Positions 1-6,479 of a DNA stretch of 8,483 bases are shown here, piece by piece. The stretch is from NCBI GenBank assembly GCA_030042855.1, contig JASHYU010000077.1, forward strand, positions 1 through 8,483, given 5' to 3'. The stretch is from Thermoplasmata archaeon (GTDB lineage Archaea; Thermoplasmatota; Thermoplasmata; UBA184). The notes below the pieces were generated by a model. The model was given only the letters and a program-made list of their open reading frames with translations. It did no database searches and was not told where the DNA came from. The number at the start of each line of letters is the position of its first letter. Position 1 is the stretch's first letter. Both the position numbers and the translations under genes were made by a program.

Positions 1-482
1 GCCTCGTAGTAGTTGATCTTGAGGCGGGAGGCGATCTTGCGCTTCAGCGTGACCTCGACAGGGACCCGGAAGTAGAACGCCCGATCGGGCCGGGGAGCAA
101 ACGAGTAGATCGTGCGCACCCAGTTGGGGTCACAGCCGCGGGCCGCGTCCCGGACGAACGCCGTGAACGCGTACCGGTCGCACACGACCAAGTAGCCGGC
201 GCGCAACGGGGGGAAGATCGTGCGCTCGAACCGGTCGGCGAAGTCGACCGCGTGCAGGAGCGAGAACGTGGTCGGCGTGAGGAGGCCCTTCTTCTTGCCG
301 CGGCGGATCACGCCCGAGACGAGGTCGGAGGAGTTCCACTCGGTGAAGAAGACGCGGTAGTCGCGGGACTGGAGCCATTTGCCGAGGAGCGCCGCCTGCG
401 TCGATTTCCCGCTCCCGTCGAGCCCCTCGAAGACGAGCAGGCGGCCCGGGAAGCCGTGCGTCGGGGACGGCGACTCAGCCAT
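1..482 (-). CDS. Thymidylate kinase-like P-loop kinase (5' part; runs off left edge)
   Basis: About 160 N-terminal codons are present; the C-terminus lies outside the window. The translated start reads MAESPSPTHGFPG, followed by a Walker A loop FEGLDGSGKSTQ (residues 18-29) and a DRY motif at 102-104 inside VVCDRYAFTAF, the layout of the thymidylate kinase superfamily (nucleoside monophosphate phosphorylation from ATP, cytosolic). The canonical dTMP kinase REPGG-type motif is missing; its place after strand 2 is taken by FTEWNSS (46-52), followed by a basic RRGKKKG stretch (60-66). The substrate may therefore not be dTMP. The ATG overlaps the end of the exopolyphosphatase gene by 8 bp (ATGGCTGA), and a GAGGT lies 11 nt upstream, so the two are probably cotranscribed and translationally coupled. 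From memory, similar Tmk-like proteins sit beside Ppx and CHAD genes in other genomes, suggesting a polyphosphate-linked role; this is inference. It is not PPK2, since the P-loop is GSGKST rather than the PPK2 form. Confidence 0.85.
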   Translation of the reverse strand, partial: MAESPSPTHGFPGRLLVFEGLDGSGKSTQAALLGKWLQSRDYRVFFTEWNSSDLVSGVIRRGKKKGLLTPTTFSLLHAVDFADRFERTIFPPLRAGYLVVCDRYAFTAFVRDAARGCDPNWVRTIYSFAPRPDRAFYFRVPVEVTLKRKIASRLKINYYE

Positions 483-2049
483 GCGGCAGGCGGACCTCGA
501 GGCCGAAGATGCGCTCCATCGGTTTGCGGACCTTCTCCGCCCAGCGCGGGGGGAGGTTCGTATCGGTCGGCGCAGAAAAGCTCACCGCGAGCGTCCGCCC
601 TTGGCCGACCAGGGAGAAGCGCGGGCGGGCCGGGGTGAGGAGCTCGGCGACCTCGAGGATCGCCCCGAGGCGCAGGGCAAGGTCGAGGTCGGCGGGGCGG
701 ATGATCGGGAGGTACGCCTTCTTCCACTGGGACGGCGGGTCGTCACCCTCGTAGAGGTAGCTCGCCATCGACGCGAGGAGCACCTCGCGCTGGTCGAGGC
801 CCCAGATCGGGTAGTTCTGGATCAGGTAGGCGGAGTGGTGCGCGTGGTTCCAGAGATCGATCGCCGTGCCGGCGTCGTGCATCCACGCCGCCACGCGCAG
901 CGCGAGCGCCTCGCGGCGCCCCCCGCCCAGCTTCGGACCGAGGGTCTCGAACAGCGCGAGCGCGCACTCGGCGACCGCCCGGCCGTGCTCGATCGGGAAC
1001 GCGAACGACTCGGCCGCCGCGGCGACCGAGCGTTCCGCGAGCTCGTCCGCCGGCACGGGGAGCCGGGCCCCGATCGCCTCGAGCGCGATCCCCTCCCGGA
1101 TGCCCGTGCCCGAGACGATGATCCGCTCGGTCCCGGCCGCGCGCATGATCTCCTCGAGGACGATGATGCCGGCGAGGACGACGTCGGCGCGGTCGCCGCC
1201 GATCCCCGGGATCGCTCGGCGCTTCGCGGCCGGCATCTCGCCGAGGAGCTCGCCCAGCGCCTCGAGGTCGTGGTCGTAGAGCGTGTAGCCGTGCACCCGC
1301 CGGACGGGCCACTGGCGAAGCTCGATCGTCGCGCGGGCGAGCGATCGGAGCGTGCCGCCGATCCCGACGAGGCGGGCGGGCGGACGCCCGAACGCCTCGA
1401 GAACGCTCGTCAGCGTCGTGCGCACGTAGCCGCGGAGCTCCTCCCACTCCCGCCGCCGGGGCGGGTCCCGGCGGAAGAACCGCTGGGTGAGCCGCAGGAC
1501 CCCGAGCGGCAGGCTGACCGAGTTGTGGAGGCGGCCGTCCCGCACCTCGGCGAGCTGGAGCGACCCGCCGCCCAGATCGAGCACGATGTCGTCCTCGAGC
1601 TCCCAGGCGCTCGCGACCCCGAGGTAGGCGTACCGGGCCTCCTCCGCCCCCGAGATCGTCCGCAGCAGGACACCGGTCGAGCGCTCGACCTCGCGGACGA
1701 ACTCGGGCCCGTTGGGCGCGTCGCGCACGGCGCTCGTCGCGACCGCGAGGGTCTTCGGGACGCCGAGCGTCCGCACGAGGCGCGCGAACCGCCGGACGGT
1801 CGCGATCCCGCGCGCGATCGTCTCGGGGGTCAGCTGGCCGTCCGGTTCCGGATCGAGCCCGAGCCGGGGGACGTCCTTCGTCTCGTAGACCGGCCGGACG
1901 GTCCCCGCGGACGAGACCTCGAACACGACCATGCGGGCGGTGTTCGAACCGAGGTCGATCACCCCGAGGGTCGACCGGGCCCGCGACGCGGTCGCCTCGC
2001 GCGCGCGATCCTCCAGAGAGAGTCGCGCGCGGTGCACGGTCGGCCGCAT
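475..2049 (-). CDS. ppx: Exopolyphosphatase, Ppx/GppA family with C-terminal HD domain
   Basis: This 524-residue protein is predicted to hydrolyse terminal phosphates from inorganic polyphosphate, or pppGpp to ppGpp, in the cytosol. The actin-like ATPase fold is clear: phosphate-1 motif VIDLGSNTARMV (30-41), ATSAVRDAPN (104-113), the SGAEEAR segment carrying the expected catalytic Glu (133-139), phosphate-2 motif LDLGGGSLQLAEV (157-169), GIGGT (229-233), the PGIGGDRAD block (281-289) and VSGTGIREG (312-320). An HD-type domain follows, with H355, H391-D392 and H404/H405 as metal-ligand candidates, as in long PPX/GppA enzymes. Length is normal for the two-domain form. The ATG at 2049 is the first start; a GTG at 2037 (residue 5) lies about 26 bp from a TATA-like island and could be a leaderless start. 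The gene overlaps the kinase gene downstream and is divergent from the CHAD gene. PPX and GppA activity cannot be separated by sequence, though the CHAD neighbour favours polyphosphate. Confidence 0.95.
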   Translation of the reverse strand: MRPTVHRARLSLEDRAREATASRARSTLGVIDLGSNTARMVVFEVSSAGTVRPVYETKDVPRLGLDPEPDGQLTPETIARGIATVRRFARLVRTLGVPKTLAVATSAVRDAPNGPEFVREVERSTGVLLRTISGAEEARYAYLGVASAWELEDDIVLDLGGGSLQLAEVRDGRLHNSVSLPLGVLRLTQRFFRRDPPRRREWEELRGYVRTTLTSVLEAFGRPPARLVGIGGTLRSLARATIELRQWPVRRVHGYTLYDHDLEALGELLGEMPAAKRRAIPGIGGDRADVVLAGIIVLEEIMRAAGTERIIVSGTGIREGIALEAIGARLPVPADELAERSVAAAAESFAFPIEHGRAVAECALALFETLGPKLGGGRREALALRVAAWMHDAGTAIDLWNHAHHSAYLIQNYPIWGLDQREVLLASMASYLYEGDDPPSQWKKAYLPIIRPADLDLALRLGAILEVAELLTPARPRFSLVGQGRTLAVSFSAPTDTNLPPRWAEKVRKPMERIFGLEVRLPHG

Positions 2050-2058
2050 GCCGCGAGC

Positions 2059-2066
2059 TTCTAATA
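2059..2066 (-). promoter_or_regulatory. TATA-like box for the exopolyphosphatase operon
   Basis: Read on the minus strand, the island is TATTAGAA, conspicuous in very GC-rich surroundings. Its centre is about 13 bp from the annotated ATG (2049) and about 26 bp from the in-frame GTG at 2037. The second spacing is the archaeal TATA-to-start-site distance, so the mRNA may begin at or near that GTG. Assignment rests on composition and spacing only. Confidence 0.4.
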
Positions 2067-2076
2067 CCCCTCGGTT

Positions 2077-2094
2077 GAGCCGGGCGCGGGGCTC
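2077..2094. repeat. Inverted repeat in the ppx/CHAD divergent intergenic region
   Basis: GAGCC (2077-2081) and GGCTC (2090-2094) form a perfect 5-bp inverted repeat around an 8-nt G/C loop; the palindrome TCGGCCGA (2093-2100) abuts it. The site lies between the two divergent polyphosphate genes, where a shared operator could sit. Such short repeats are common by chance at this GC content. Confidence 0.25.
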
Positions 2095-2120
2095 GGCCGA
2101 TTCGGTTACCCGCCGACCGG

Positions 2121-2136
2121 TCCTGCCCCCGCAGGA
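2121..2136 (+). promoter_or_regulatory. Short hairpin covering the CHAD ribosome-binding site
   Basis: TCCTGC (2121-2126) pairs perfectly with GCAGGA (2131-2136) around a CCCC loop, a 6-bp stem ending 8 nt before the CHAD ATG. The only Shine-Dalgarno-like bases upstream of that ATG, AGGA (2133-2136), lie in the 3' arm, so the stem would hide them if the transcript starts upstream of 2121. The start site is unknown. If transcription begins near 2132, the element would act only as a DNA palindrome or not at all. Confidence 0.35.
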
Positions 2137-2144
2137 AACGATCG

Positions 2145-3047
2145 ATGCCCCGGGCGGAGTCGGCCGAACCGATCGACCCCGACCGGTTGCGGGAGGAACT
2201 GCGCGAGAACCTCGCCGAGGTCGTGCGGGAGGTCGACGACGTCCTCCACCATCCGCGGCCCTCGCCCGCGAGCCTGCACCGCCTGCACCGGGAGATGCGT
2301 CGGTTGCGGACCGCGCTCGGGATCTGGGGCGAGATCCTCGGAGCGGCGGGACAGGCCGAGCTGCGCCCGCTCATCGGGCGCCTGCGACGCCTCACCCGGC
2401 TCGTGGGGCAGGTCCGGGACCGCGACGTCACCCTCGGCCTCCTGGAGGGCGTCGCCGAGCGGCCGTCGTCGGACGAGGAGCGCGAGCAGCTCCGCCAGTA
2501 CCGGACCCGCCTCGCGGACGACGCGCGGACCGGGCGGGAGCTCCTGCGGGCCTTCCTCCGCTCGGAGCGCCAAGCCCGCCTCTTCGATCTCGTCGCGGAG
2601 GGGTTCGACCGGAAGCCCCGCGTCCGATCGAGCGCGCAGCTCGCGCGCGTCCTCACCGATCACCAGCGGCGGGGTCACGCGAAGGTCGCGAGCGCCCACA
2701 AGAAGGCGCGACGGCGGCCCTCGATGGACCGCCTCCACCGCCTGCGCATCCGCGTCCGACGCCTCCGGCAGATCTCCGAGCTCGCCTCGGCCGTCGACCC
2801 CGAGCACGACCCGGCGGTCGCCGAATCGCTGCGCCGGCTCCAGCAGCATCTCGGCCGGCTCCACGACCTCGACGTGCTCGTCCAGGACCTCGATCCCGCG
2901 CTCAAGGGAGCGGCGTGGGCCCGGGCCCTGCGGCGCGAGCGGCGGCGCCAGCGCAAGGCGATCGCGAAGGTCCTGCGATCCCGCCGGCCGCGCTCCGTCC
3001 CCGACGATCTTCCCGGGGGCGGGACCGCCCGGCCGACATCTCCATAG
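2145..3047 (+). CDS. CHAD-domain protein (predicted polyphosphate-binding)
   Basis: This 300-residue, strongly Arg-rich, helical protein has no membrane segment. CHAD domains are conserved histidine/basic alpha-helical bundles known to bind inorganic polyphosphate. Two internal repeats typical of the fold are visible. The first has SLHRLHREMRRLRTAL (43-58), followed by a QVRDRDV element. The second has MDRLHRLRIRVRRLRQ (194-209), then LGRLHDLDVLVQDL. Each pairs an H-x-x-R/R-x-x-R helix with an (R/H)DxDV turn, the CHAD hallmark. A basic tail with RRERRRQRK leads to a low-complexity Pro/Gly end. No CYTH (triphosphate tunnel) domain is fused, unlike many bacterial CHAD proteins. The ATG at 2145 has a weak AGGA 8 nt upstream. 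It is divergent from ppx, consistent with a role in recruiting or shielding polyphosphate in the same pathway; the role is inferred from the family. Confidence 0.9.
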   Translation: MPRAESAEPIDPDRLREELRENLAEVVREVDDVLHHPRPSPASLHRLHREMRRLRTALGIWGEILGAAGQAELRPLIGRLRRLTRLVGQVRDRDVTLGLLEGVAERPSSDEEREQLRQYRTRLADDARTGRELLRAFLRSERQARLFDLVAEGFDRKPRVRSSAQLARVLTDHQRRGHAKVASAHKKARRRPSMDRLHRLRIRVRRLRQISELASAVDPEHDPAVAESLRRLQQHLGRLHDLDVLVQDLDPALKGAAWARALRRERRRQRKAIAKVLRSRRPRSVPDDLPGGGTARPTSP

Positions 3048-3071
3048 CGCCGCTGGCGTGTCGATCGGTCC

Positions 3072-4574
3072 GTGGCGGCGGTGGATCGCGTCGATCTCCC
3101 GGACGCGATCCGGGCCGCCCTGACCGAGACCGGAGCGCTGGGGGCGACCGTTCGCCAGCTCGCGAGCCGACTCGACGATCGCCCCCCGCGCGTCGAGGCG
3201 GCGCTCGCCGAGCTCCGCGCGCAGGGGCGGGTCCTTCGGATGGGCCGGGGCCTCTGGCTGCTGCCGGACTACGAGCGCCTCGCCGAGCGCGATGACTTCG
3301 TCGATCCGGACGATTTCGTCGAACGGTTCGAGCGCGAGAACGGCCGGCGGCTCGGTCGCTTGGCCGGACCGATCACGTTCCGCTCGAACGAGCAGCTGCC
3401 GGTCCATCGCTGGTGGCCCTACGTCCAGGGCTTCTCGGCCGAGTTCGTCCGCGGCGTCCTCGATTCGCAGGGACTCGACCCCGGCCGCACGGTACTCGAC
3501 CCGTTCGCCGGGAGCGGCACCACGCTCGTCGAGGCGCGACGGGCCGGACTGCGGGCCTGGGGCACGGAGCTCCTCGCGCCCGCGGTCCTCGCGGCCCGCG
3601 TGAAGACGGACTTCGAGCTCGACCCGGCTGCGCTCGCGCGGGCCGCGGACCGACTGGTCCGACGGGCCTCCCGCCGGACGTCCGAGGGAGAGCTACCGTT
3701 CCTGCGCGAGACCCGCCGTCAGTTCTCGCCGCGCGCCCTCGCGGAGCTCCGGCGCCTCCGCGCGGCCCTCCCCCGGGGGGACCGCCCGCTCGACCGGGCG
3801 CTGCGCCTCGCCTTCGGCCGGATCCTGATCCCCGCGAGCCGCCTCCATCGCTCGCCCTGCCTCGGCTACGGGCGGCGCGCGGACCCCGACGCGCCGAGCG
3901 CCGTCGAGCGGTTCCGATCGGCGGTCGACGAGATGTCCGGCGACCTTCGGATCCTCCGCCGGACCCGGGAGCGCTGGGGCCCGCCGGCGGTCGTCGAGGC
4001 GCGCGACGCCCGCGACGGGCACTGGCCGGCCGGATCGGTCGACCTCGCGATCACGAGCCCGCCGTACGTGAACGGGATGGACTACGTGATGAACTACAAG
4101 GTGGACCTCGCCTGGCTCGGCTACGTCCGGTCGTACCGCGACCTCGCCCGACTGCGGTCCCTGGAGGTGGCCTGCGACAACCTCCCCCGCGCGGCGACGG
4201 CGCCCTACCTCGATCCCGCGACCGCCCCGGATCCCTGGCTGCCCGAGATCCTCGGGCGCATCCGCGACAACGTGCGGCGCAAGGGCTCGTACCGCCGGGA
4301 CGACATGCACGGGATCGTCCACCGCTACTTCGCCGACCTCGTGCCGGTCCTCCGCGGCGTGCACGACGCGCTCGTGCCGGGCGGGCGGTTCGTCCTGGTC
4401 GTCGGCGACTCGCTCATCGCGGGCACGTACATCCCGGGCGACCTCCTGCTCGCCCGGGTCGCGACCCGCCACGGGTTCTCCATCGAGTCGGTCGAGGTGG
4501 CCCGGGCGCGGCGCAGCGGGCAACGCCGGACGTTCGCGCTCCGCGAGACCGTGGTCACGCTCCGCCGGGCGTAG
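3072..4574 (+). CDS. DNA methyltransferase (SPPY type, probably N4-cytosine) with N-terminal winged helix
   Basis: This 500-residue protein should transfer a methyl group from S-adenosylmethionine to an exocyclic amino group of DNA. Residues 11-66 look like a winged helix-turn-helix (helix VRQLASRL, recognition helix PRVEAALAEL, wing VLRMGRGLWLLP). The AdoMet motif I is VLDPFAGSGTTLVEA (141-155), preceded by WWPYVQGFSAEFV, the position of the HPYPAKF-like motif in related enzymes. The catalytic motif IV is TSPPYVNGMDY (328-338), and SPPY favours N4-cytosine. A late strand with GGRFVLVVGDS (437-447) follows. Motif I precedes motif IV with about 180 residues between, which could hold target recognition. 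No restriction enzyme, specificity subunit or Vsr gene is adjacent, so it looks solitary. GTG 3072 is the earliest in-frame start after the preceding stop; no ribosome-binding site is evident. It follows CHAD by 24 nt and is probably cotranscribed. Modification of another nucleic acid is possible but less likely. Confidence 0.88.
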   Translation: MAAVDRVDLPDAIRAALTETGALGATVRQLASRLDDRPPRVEAALAELRAQGRVLRMGRGLWLLPDYERLAERDDFVDPDDFVERFERENGRRLGRLAGPITFRSNEQLPVHRWWPYVQGFSAEFVRGVLDSQGLDPGRTVLDPFAGSGTTLVEARRAGLRAWGTELLAPAVLAARVKTDFELDPAALARAADRLVRRASRRTSEGELPFLRETRRQFSPRALAELRRLRAALPRGDRPLDRALRLAFGRILIPASRLHRSPCLGYGRRADPDAPSAVERFRSAVDEMSGDLRILRRTRERWGPPAVVEARDARDGHWPAGSVDLAITSPPYVNGMDYVMNYKVDLAWLGYVRSYRDLARLRSLEVACDNLPRAATAPYLDPATAPDPWLPEILGRIRDNVRRKGSYRRDDMHGIVHRYFADLVPVLRGVHDALVPGGRFVLVVGDSLIAGTYIPGDLLLARVATRHGFSIESVEVARARRSGQRRTFALRETVVTLRRA

Positions 4575-4606
4575 CGGCCCGCGGTCCCGACGGGCGGAGG
4601 ATATCC

Positions 4607-4645
4607 GTGCCCTTCGCTCCGGTTCCGCTCGAGGCAAACCCTTAA
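4607..4645 (+). CDS. Possible 12-codon leader ORF upstream of the HAD gene
   Basis: A GTG at 4607 follows a full GGAGG (4596-4600) with 6-nt spacing, the best Shine-Dalgarno in the window by simple reading. The frame encodes only VPFAPVPLEANP before TAA at 4643-4645. It lies wholly in the 86-nt gap between the methyltransferase and the HAD gene, and its stop falls inside the TATA-like island at 4636-4646. It may be chance; no function is proposed. Confidence 0.12.
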   Translation: MPFAPVPLEANP

Positions 4646-4646
4646 C
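4636..4646 (+). promoter_or_regulatory. TATA-like island upstream of the HAD phosphatase gene
   Basis: The island AAACCCTTAAC is the only A/T-rich patch in the 4575-4660 intergenic gap. Depending on which bases form the box, a start site 26 bp from its centre falls near 4667-4670. That would place transcription just after GTG 4661 and just before the alternative starts GTG 4679 and GTG 4688. No intrinsic terminator was seen in the gap. Confidence 0.3.
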
Positions 4647-4660
4647 GGGGGCCCGCGACG

Positions 4661-5422
4661 GTGGTCGCGCGCTGGACGGTGGCGCCCGTGCGCGATCCCG
4701 AACCGCACTTTCTCGAACCCCCGCTGGGCATCGTCTTCGACCTCGATGGCACGCTCGTCCTTTCGCACCACGACTTCGGACGTATGCGGGCGGAGGTCGT
4801 CCGGCTCGCGGAGCGCTCGGGCGTGACCCCGGGCCACCTGTCCGTGGACGAGCCGATCCACAAGATCGTCGAGGCGGCCCGCGAGGAGCTGCGCACGAGC
4901 GGAGCTCCCGACTCGGTCTTCTACCGGTTCGAGGCGGAGTACCAGCACCGCGTGGACGCGATCGAGCTCGAGGCGCTCCCCCGGACCACGCCCCGCGCGG
5001 GGGCCGGCGACCTCCTCGCGACCCTGAGCGGGCGGGGGTTCCGGCTCGGCCTCCTCACGCGCAGCTCCGAGGAGTTCGCGCGGCGCGCGCTGCTCCGGAC
5101 CGGGCTCGACCCGTACTTCCGCTACCTGCGAAGCCGCAGCGCCCCCGGGCCGGCGAAACCGTCGCCCGAAGCGCTCCTCCTCCTGCTCAAGGACATGGGC
5201 GTGCCGCTCGACCGGGCGCTCTACGTCGGGGACCACCTCCTCGATGCCGAGTGCGCGACGCGGGCCCAGGTGCGATTCTACGGGATCCTACCGGACCCGA
5301 GCGAGACGGCCGCCGCGACGATGAACGCCGACCGCTTCCTCGCCGCCGGGGCGTCCGCGGTCGCGCCGGACCTTCCCGAGCTCGCCCGGCAGCTCAACGT
5401 CGCGCGAGCGCCGACCCCGTAG
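4661..5422 (+). CDS. HAD-superfamily hydrolase (phosphoglycolate phosphatase-like)
   Basis: This is a 253-residue cytosolic phosphatase of the haloacid dehalogenase superfamily. All four motifs are present: motif I FDLDGTLV with D27 (nucleophile) and D29; motif II LLTRSS with T133; motif III K166 in PAKPSPEAL; motif IV GDHLLDAE with D191 and D195 (Mg2+ ligands). About 95 mostly helical residues between motifs I and II form a C1-type cap, the arrangement of phosphoglycolate phosphatase and beta-phosphoglucomutase relatives. Several HAD subfamilies share this layout, so the substrate cannot be read from sequence. The start is uncertain: GTG 4661 gives the longest product, while GTG 4679 or 4688 would remove 6 or 9 residues without touching the fold and fit the upstream TATA-like island better. 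It lies 86 nt after the methyltransferase and converges on the flavoprotein gene with a 12-bp gap, so it is probably a separate transcription unit. Confidence 0.9.
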   Translation: MVARWTVAPVRDPEPHFLEPPLGIVFDLDGTLVLSHHDFGRMRAEVVRLAERSGVTPGHLSVDEPIHKIVEAAREELRTSGAPDSVFYRFEAEYQHRVDAIELEALPRTTPRAGAGDLLATLSGRGFRLGLLTRSSEEFARRALLRTGLDPYFRYLRSRSAPGPAKPSPEALLLLLKDMGVPLDRALYVGDHLLDAECATRAQVRFYGILPDPSETAAATMNADRFLAAGASAVAPDLPELARQLNVARAPTP

Positions 5423-5434
5423 CGCGCGCCGCCC

Positions 5435-6430
5435 CTACAGGACCTCGGCGTACGCGTGGATGACGGCGCGTTCGGCGGTCGCCCACGCCTCGGGGATCTG
5501 GTTCCAGCCGTTGCGGAGATCGCCGACGCAGTAGAGACCCGGAATCGGCGCCCCCGACCCGGCGTCGAGCGCCCGGGCGTCCTCGTCGGTGACGACGTAG
5601 CCCTCGGGATCGAAGCGGCAGCCGAGCGCCGCGGGCAGGGCGTGATGCAGGTCGTACCACCCGAGCGCGCTGAACCCACGGTCGTAGCTACGGTGGGCCC
5701 CGTCGGCGAACCGGACGCCGAAGCGCTTCTCGCGGATCTCGTCGAAGCCGACCATCGGGGTCTCGACCCAACCGATCCCGCGGGCGGTGAGCTCGGCGAG
5801 AAGCGACGCGCGCTCTTCGGGAGGCGATCCGTCGAGCACCGGGCGCCCGTGCGTGAGGAGCTCGATCGACCGGGGGTGCCAGTGCTCGAGGTCGATCGCG
5901 GTGCGGACGGCGAACGCGTCGTGGCCGATCACGGCGACCGAGAGACCGGGCAGCGTGTGCCCGTCGCAGAGGACGCAGAAATCGACGATCCCGAAGTTCG
6001 CCCAGGGGAAGATCGGGTCGATCTTCCCCCCGACCTCGGGGATCCGATCGACGACCCCGAGGGCGAGGACGAGGATCCGACCCCGGGTCGTCCGGACCTG
6101 CTTCAGCCAGTCCAACGTGACCGAGAAGCCGGCCGCCTCGCGCGCGGCGGCGGTCGCCCGCGCGGGGCTGATGTAGTCGATCTGGGCGTCGCGCGCGCGG
6201 ACGGCGGCGATCTGGCGGTCGAGCAGCTCGTGGCCCGAGACGCCGTCGGGAAACCCGGGGATGTTGTCCATCCGGGGGGCGTAGTACGAGCGGGAGTACT
6301 TCGGCCCGCGATCCACGATCACGGCGGAATAGCCGAGGAGGGCGGCCTTGAGCCCCGCCTGCAGGCCGGCGTGCCCGCCCCCGAGGATGACGAAGTCGTA
6401 CGCTTCCTTGAGGCGCGGAAGGCCGGGCAT
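5435..6430 (-). CDS. Thioredoxin reductase-like FAD oxidoreductase with altered NADPH site
   Basis: This 331-residue protein has the two-domain thioredoxin reductase architecture. The FAD-binding Rossmann motif is VILGGGHAGLQAG (14-26), followed by DNIPGFPDGVSGHELL (55-70), the region that reads ENYPGFP-like in TrxR. The redox pair C152-V-L-C155 is followed by DG, as in the TrxR CATCDG motif, and the C-terminal FAD motif is GLYCVGDLRNGW (298-309). The second Rossmann motif reads VAVIGHDAFAV (165-175) instead of VAVIGGGDSA, and the HRRxxxR NADPH 2'-phosphate motif is replaced by ELLTHGRPV (190-198). It probably does not use NADPH normally. Known archaeal relatives use ferredoxin or F420, or have no known NADPH activity (Thermoplasma acidophilum TrxR). 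ATG 6430 is chosen because MPGLPRLKEAYDFVIL starts as expected and a TATA-like box lies about 27 bp upstream, giving a leaderless mRNA. The partner and electron donor are unknown. Confidence 0.88.
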   Translation of the reverse strand: MPGLPRLKEAYDFVILGGGHAGLQAGLKAALLGYSAVIVDRGPKYSRSYYAPRMDNIPGFPDGVSGHELLDRQIAAVRARDAQIDYISPARATAAAREAAGFSVTLDWLKQVRTTRGRILVLALGVVDRIPEVGGKIDPIFPWANFGIVDFCVLCDGHTLPGLSVAVIGHDAFAVRTAIDLEHWHPRSIELLTHGRPVLDGSPPEERASLLAELTARGIGWVETPMVGFDEIREKRFGVRFADGAHRSYDRGFSALGWYDLHHALPAALGCRFDPEGYVVTDEDARALDAGSGAPIPGLYCVGDLRNGWNQIPEAWATAERAVIHAYAEVL

Positions 6431-6452
6431 CCGGCGACCCACCCGGCGGCGG

Positions 6453-6460
6453 GATTTGAT
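6453..6460 (-). promoter_or_regulatory. TATA-like box of the TrxR-like gene
   Basis: On the minus strand the island reads ATCAAAT within GC-rich DNA, and its centre is 26-27 bp before the A of ATG 6430. That is the archaeal TATA-to-start-site spacing and predicts transcription beginning at the start codon. No Shine-Dalgarno precedes this ATG, which agrees with a leaderless message. Confidence 0.5.
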
Positions 6461-6479
6461 GCCTCGCGGGCCGGACCGG

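Noticed and set aside
1..482. Polyphosphate kinase 2 as the identity of the left-edge kinase
   Set aside because: The P-loop is GSGKSTQ and a DRY motif is present, as in thymidylate kinases; the PPK2-type Walker A and lid motifs are not seen in the available part.
379..2064. A 561-codon open frame on the plus strand across the exopolyphosphatase gene
   Set aside because: It is the antisense of ppx, has Arg/Pro/Glu-rich low-complexity content and no recognisable motif. High GC leaves long stop-free shadow frames; the minus-strand frame carries all Ppx motifs.
743..2656. A 637-codon minus-strand open frame spanning ppx and the CHAD gene
   Set aside because: It is extremely Arg-rich, crosses a divergent intergenic region and two convincing genes in other frames, and has no family motif.
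2145..4574. CHAD and methyltransferase are in the same frame, separated by TAG and 24 nt; considered readthrough or pyrrolysine giving a fusion
   Set aside because: TAG is an ordinary stop elsewhere here (methyltransferase, HAD and TrxR-like genes end with it), the CHAD tail is already low-complexity before it, and the methyltransferase has its own GTG. One chance in three explains the shared frame.
3072..4574. Restriction-modification or phage-defence island
   Set aside because: Only a methyltransferase is present. Flanking genes are polyphosphate and HAD housekeeping types, with no nuclease, ATPase, toxin or mobility gene.
5423..5434. Bidirectional terminator between the convergent HAD and TrxR-like genes
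   Set aside because: The gap is only 12 bp of G/C with no T-tract or stem; nothing supports a terminator.
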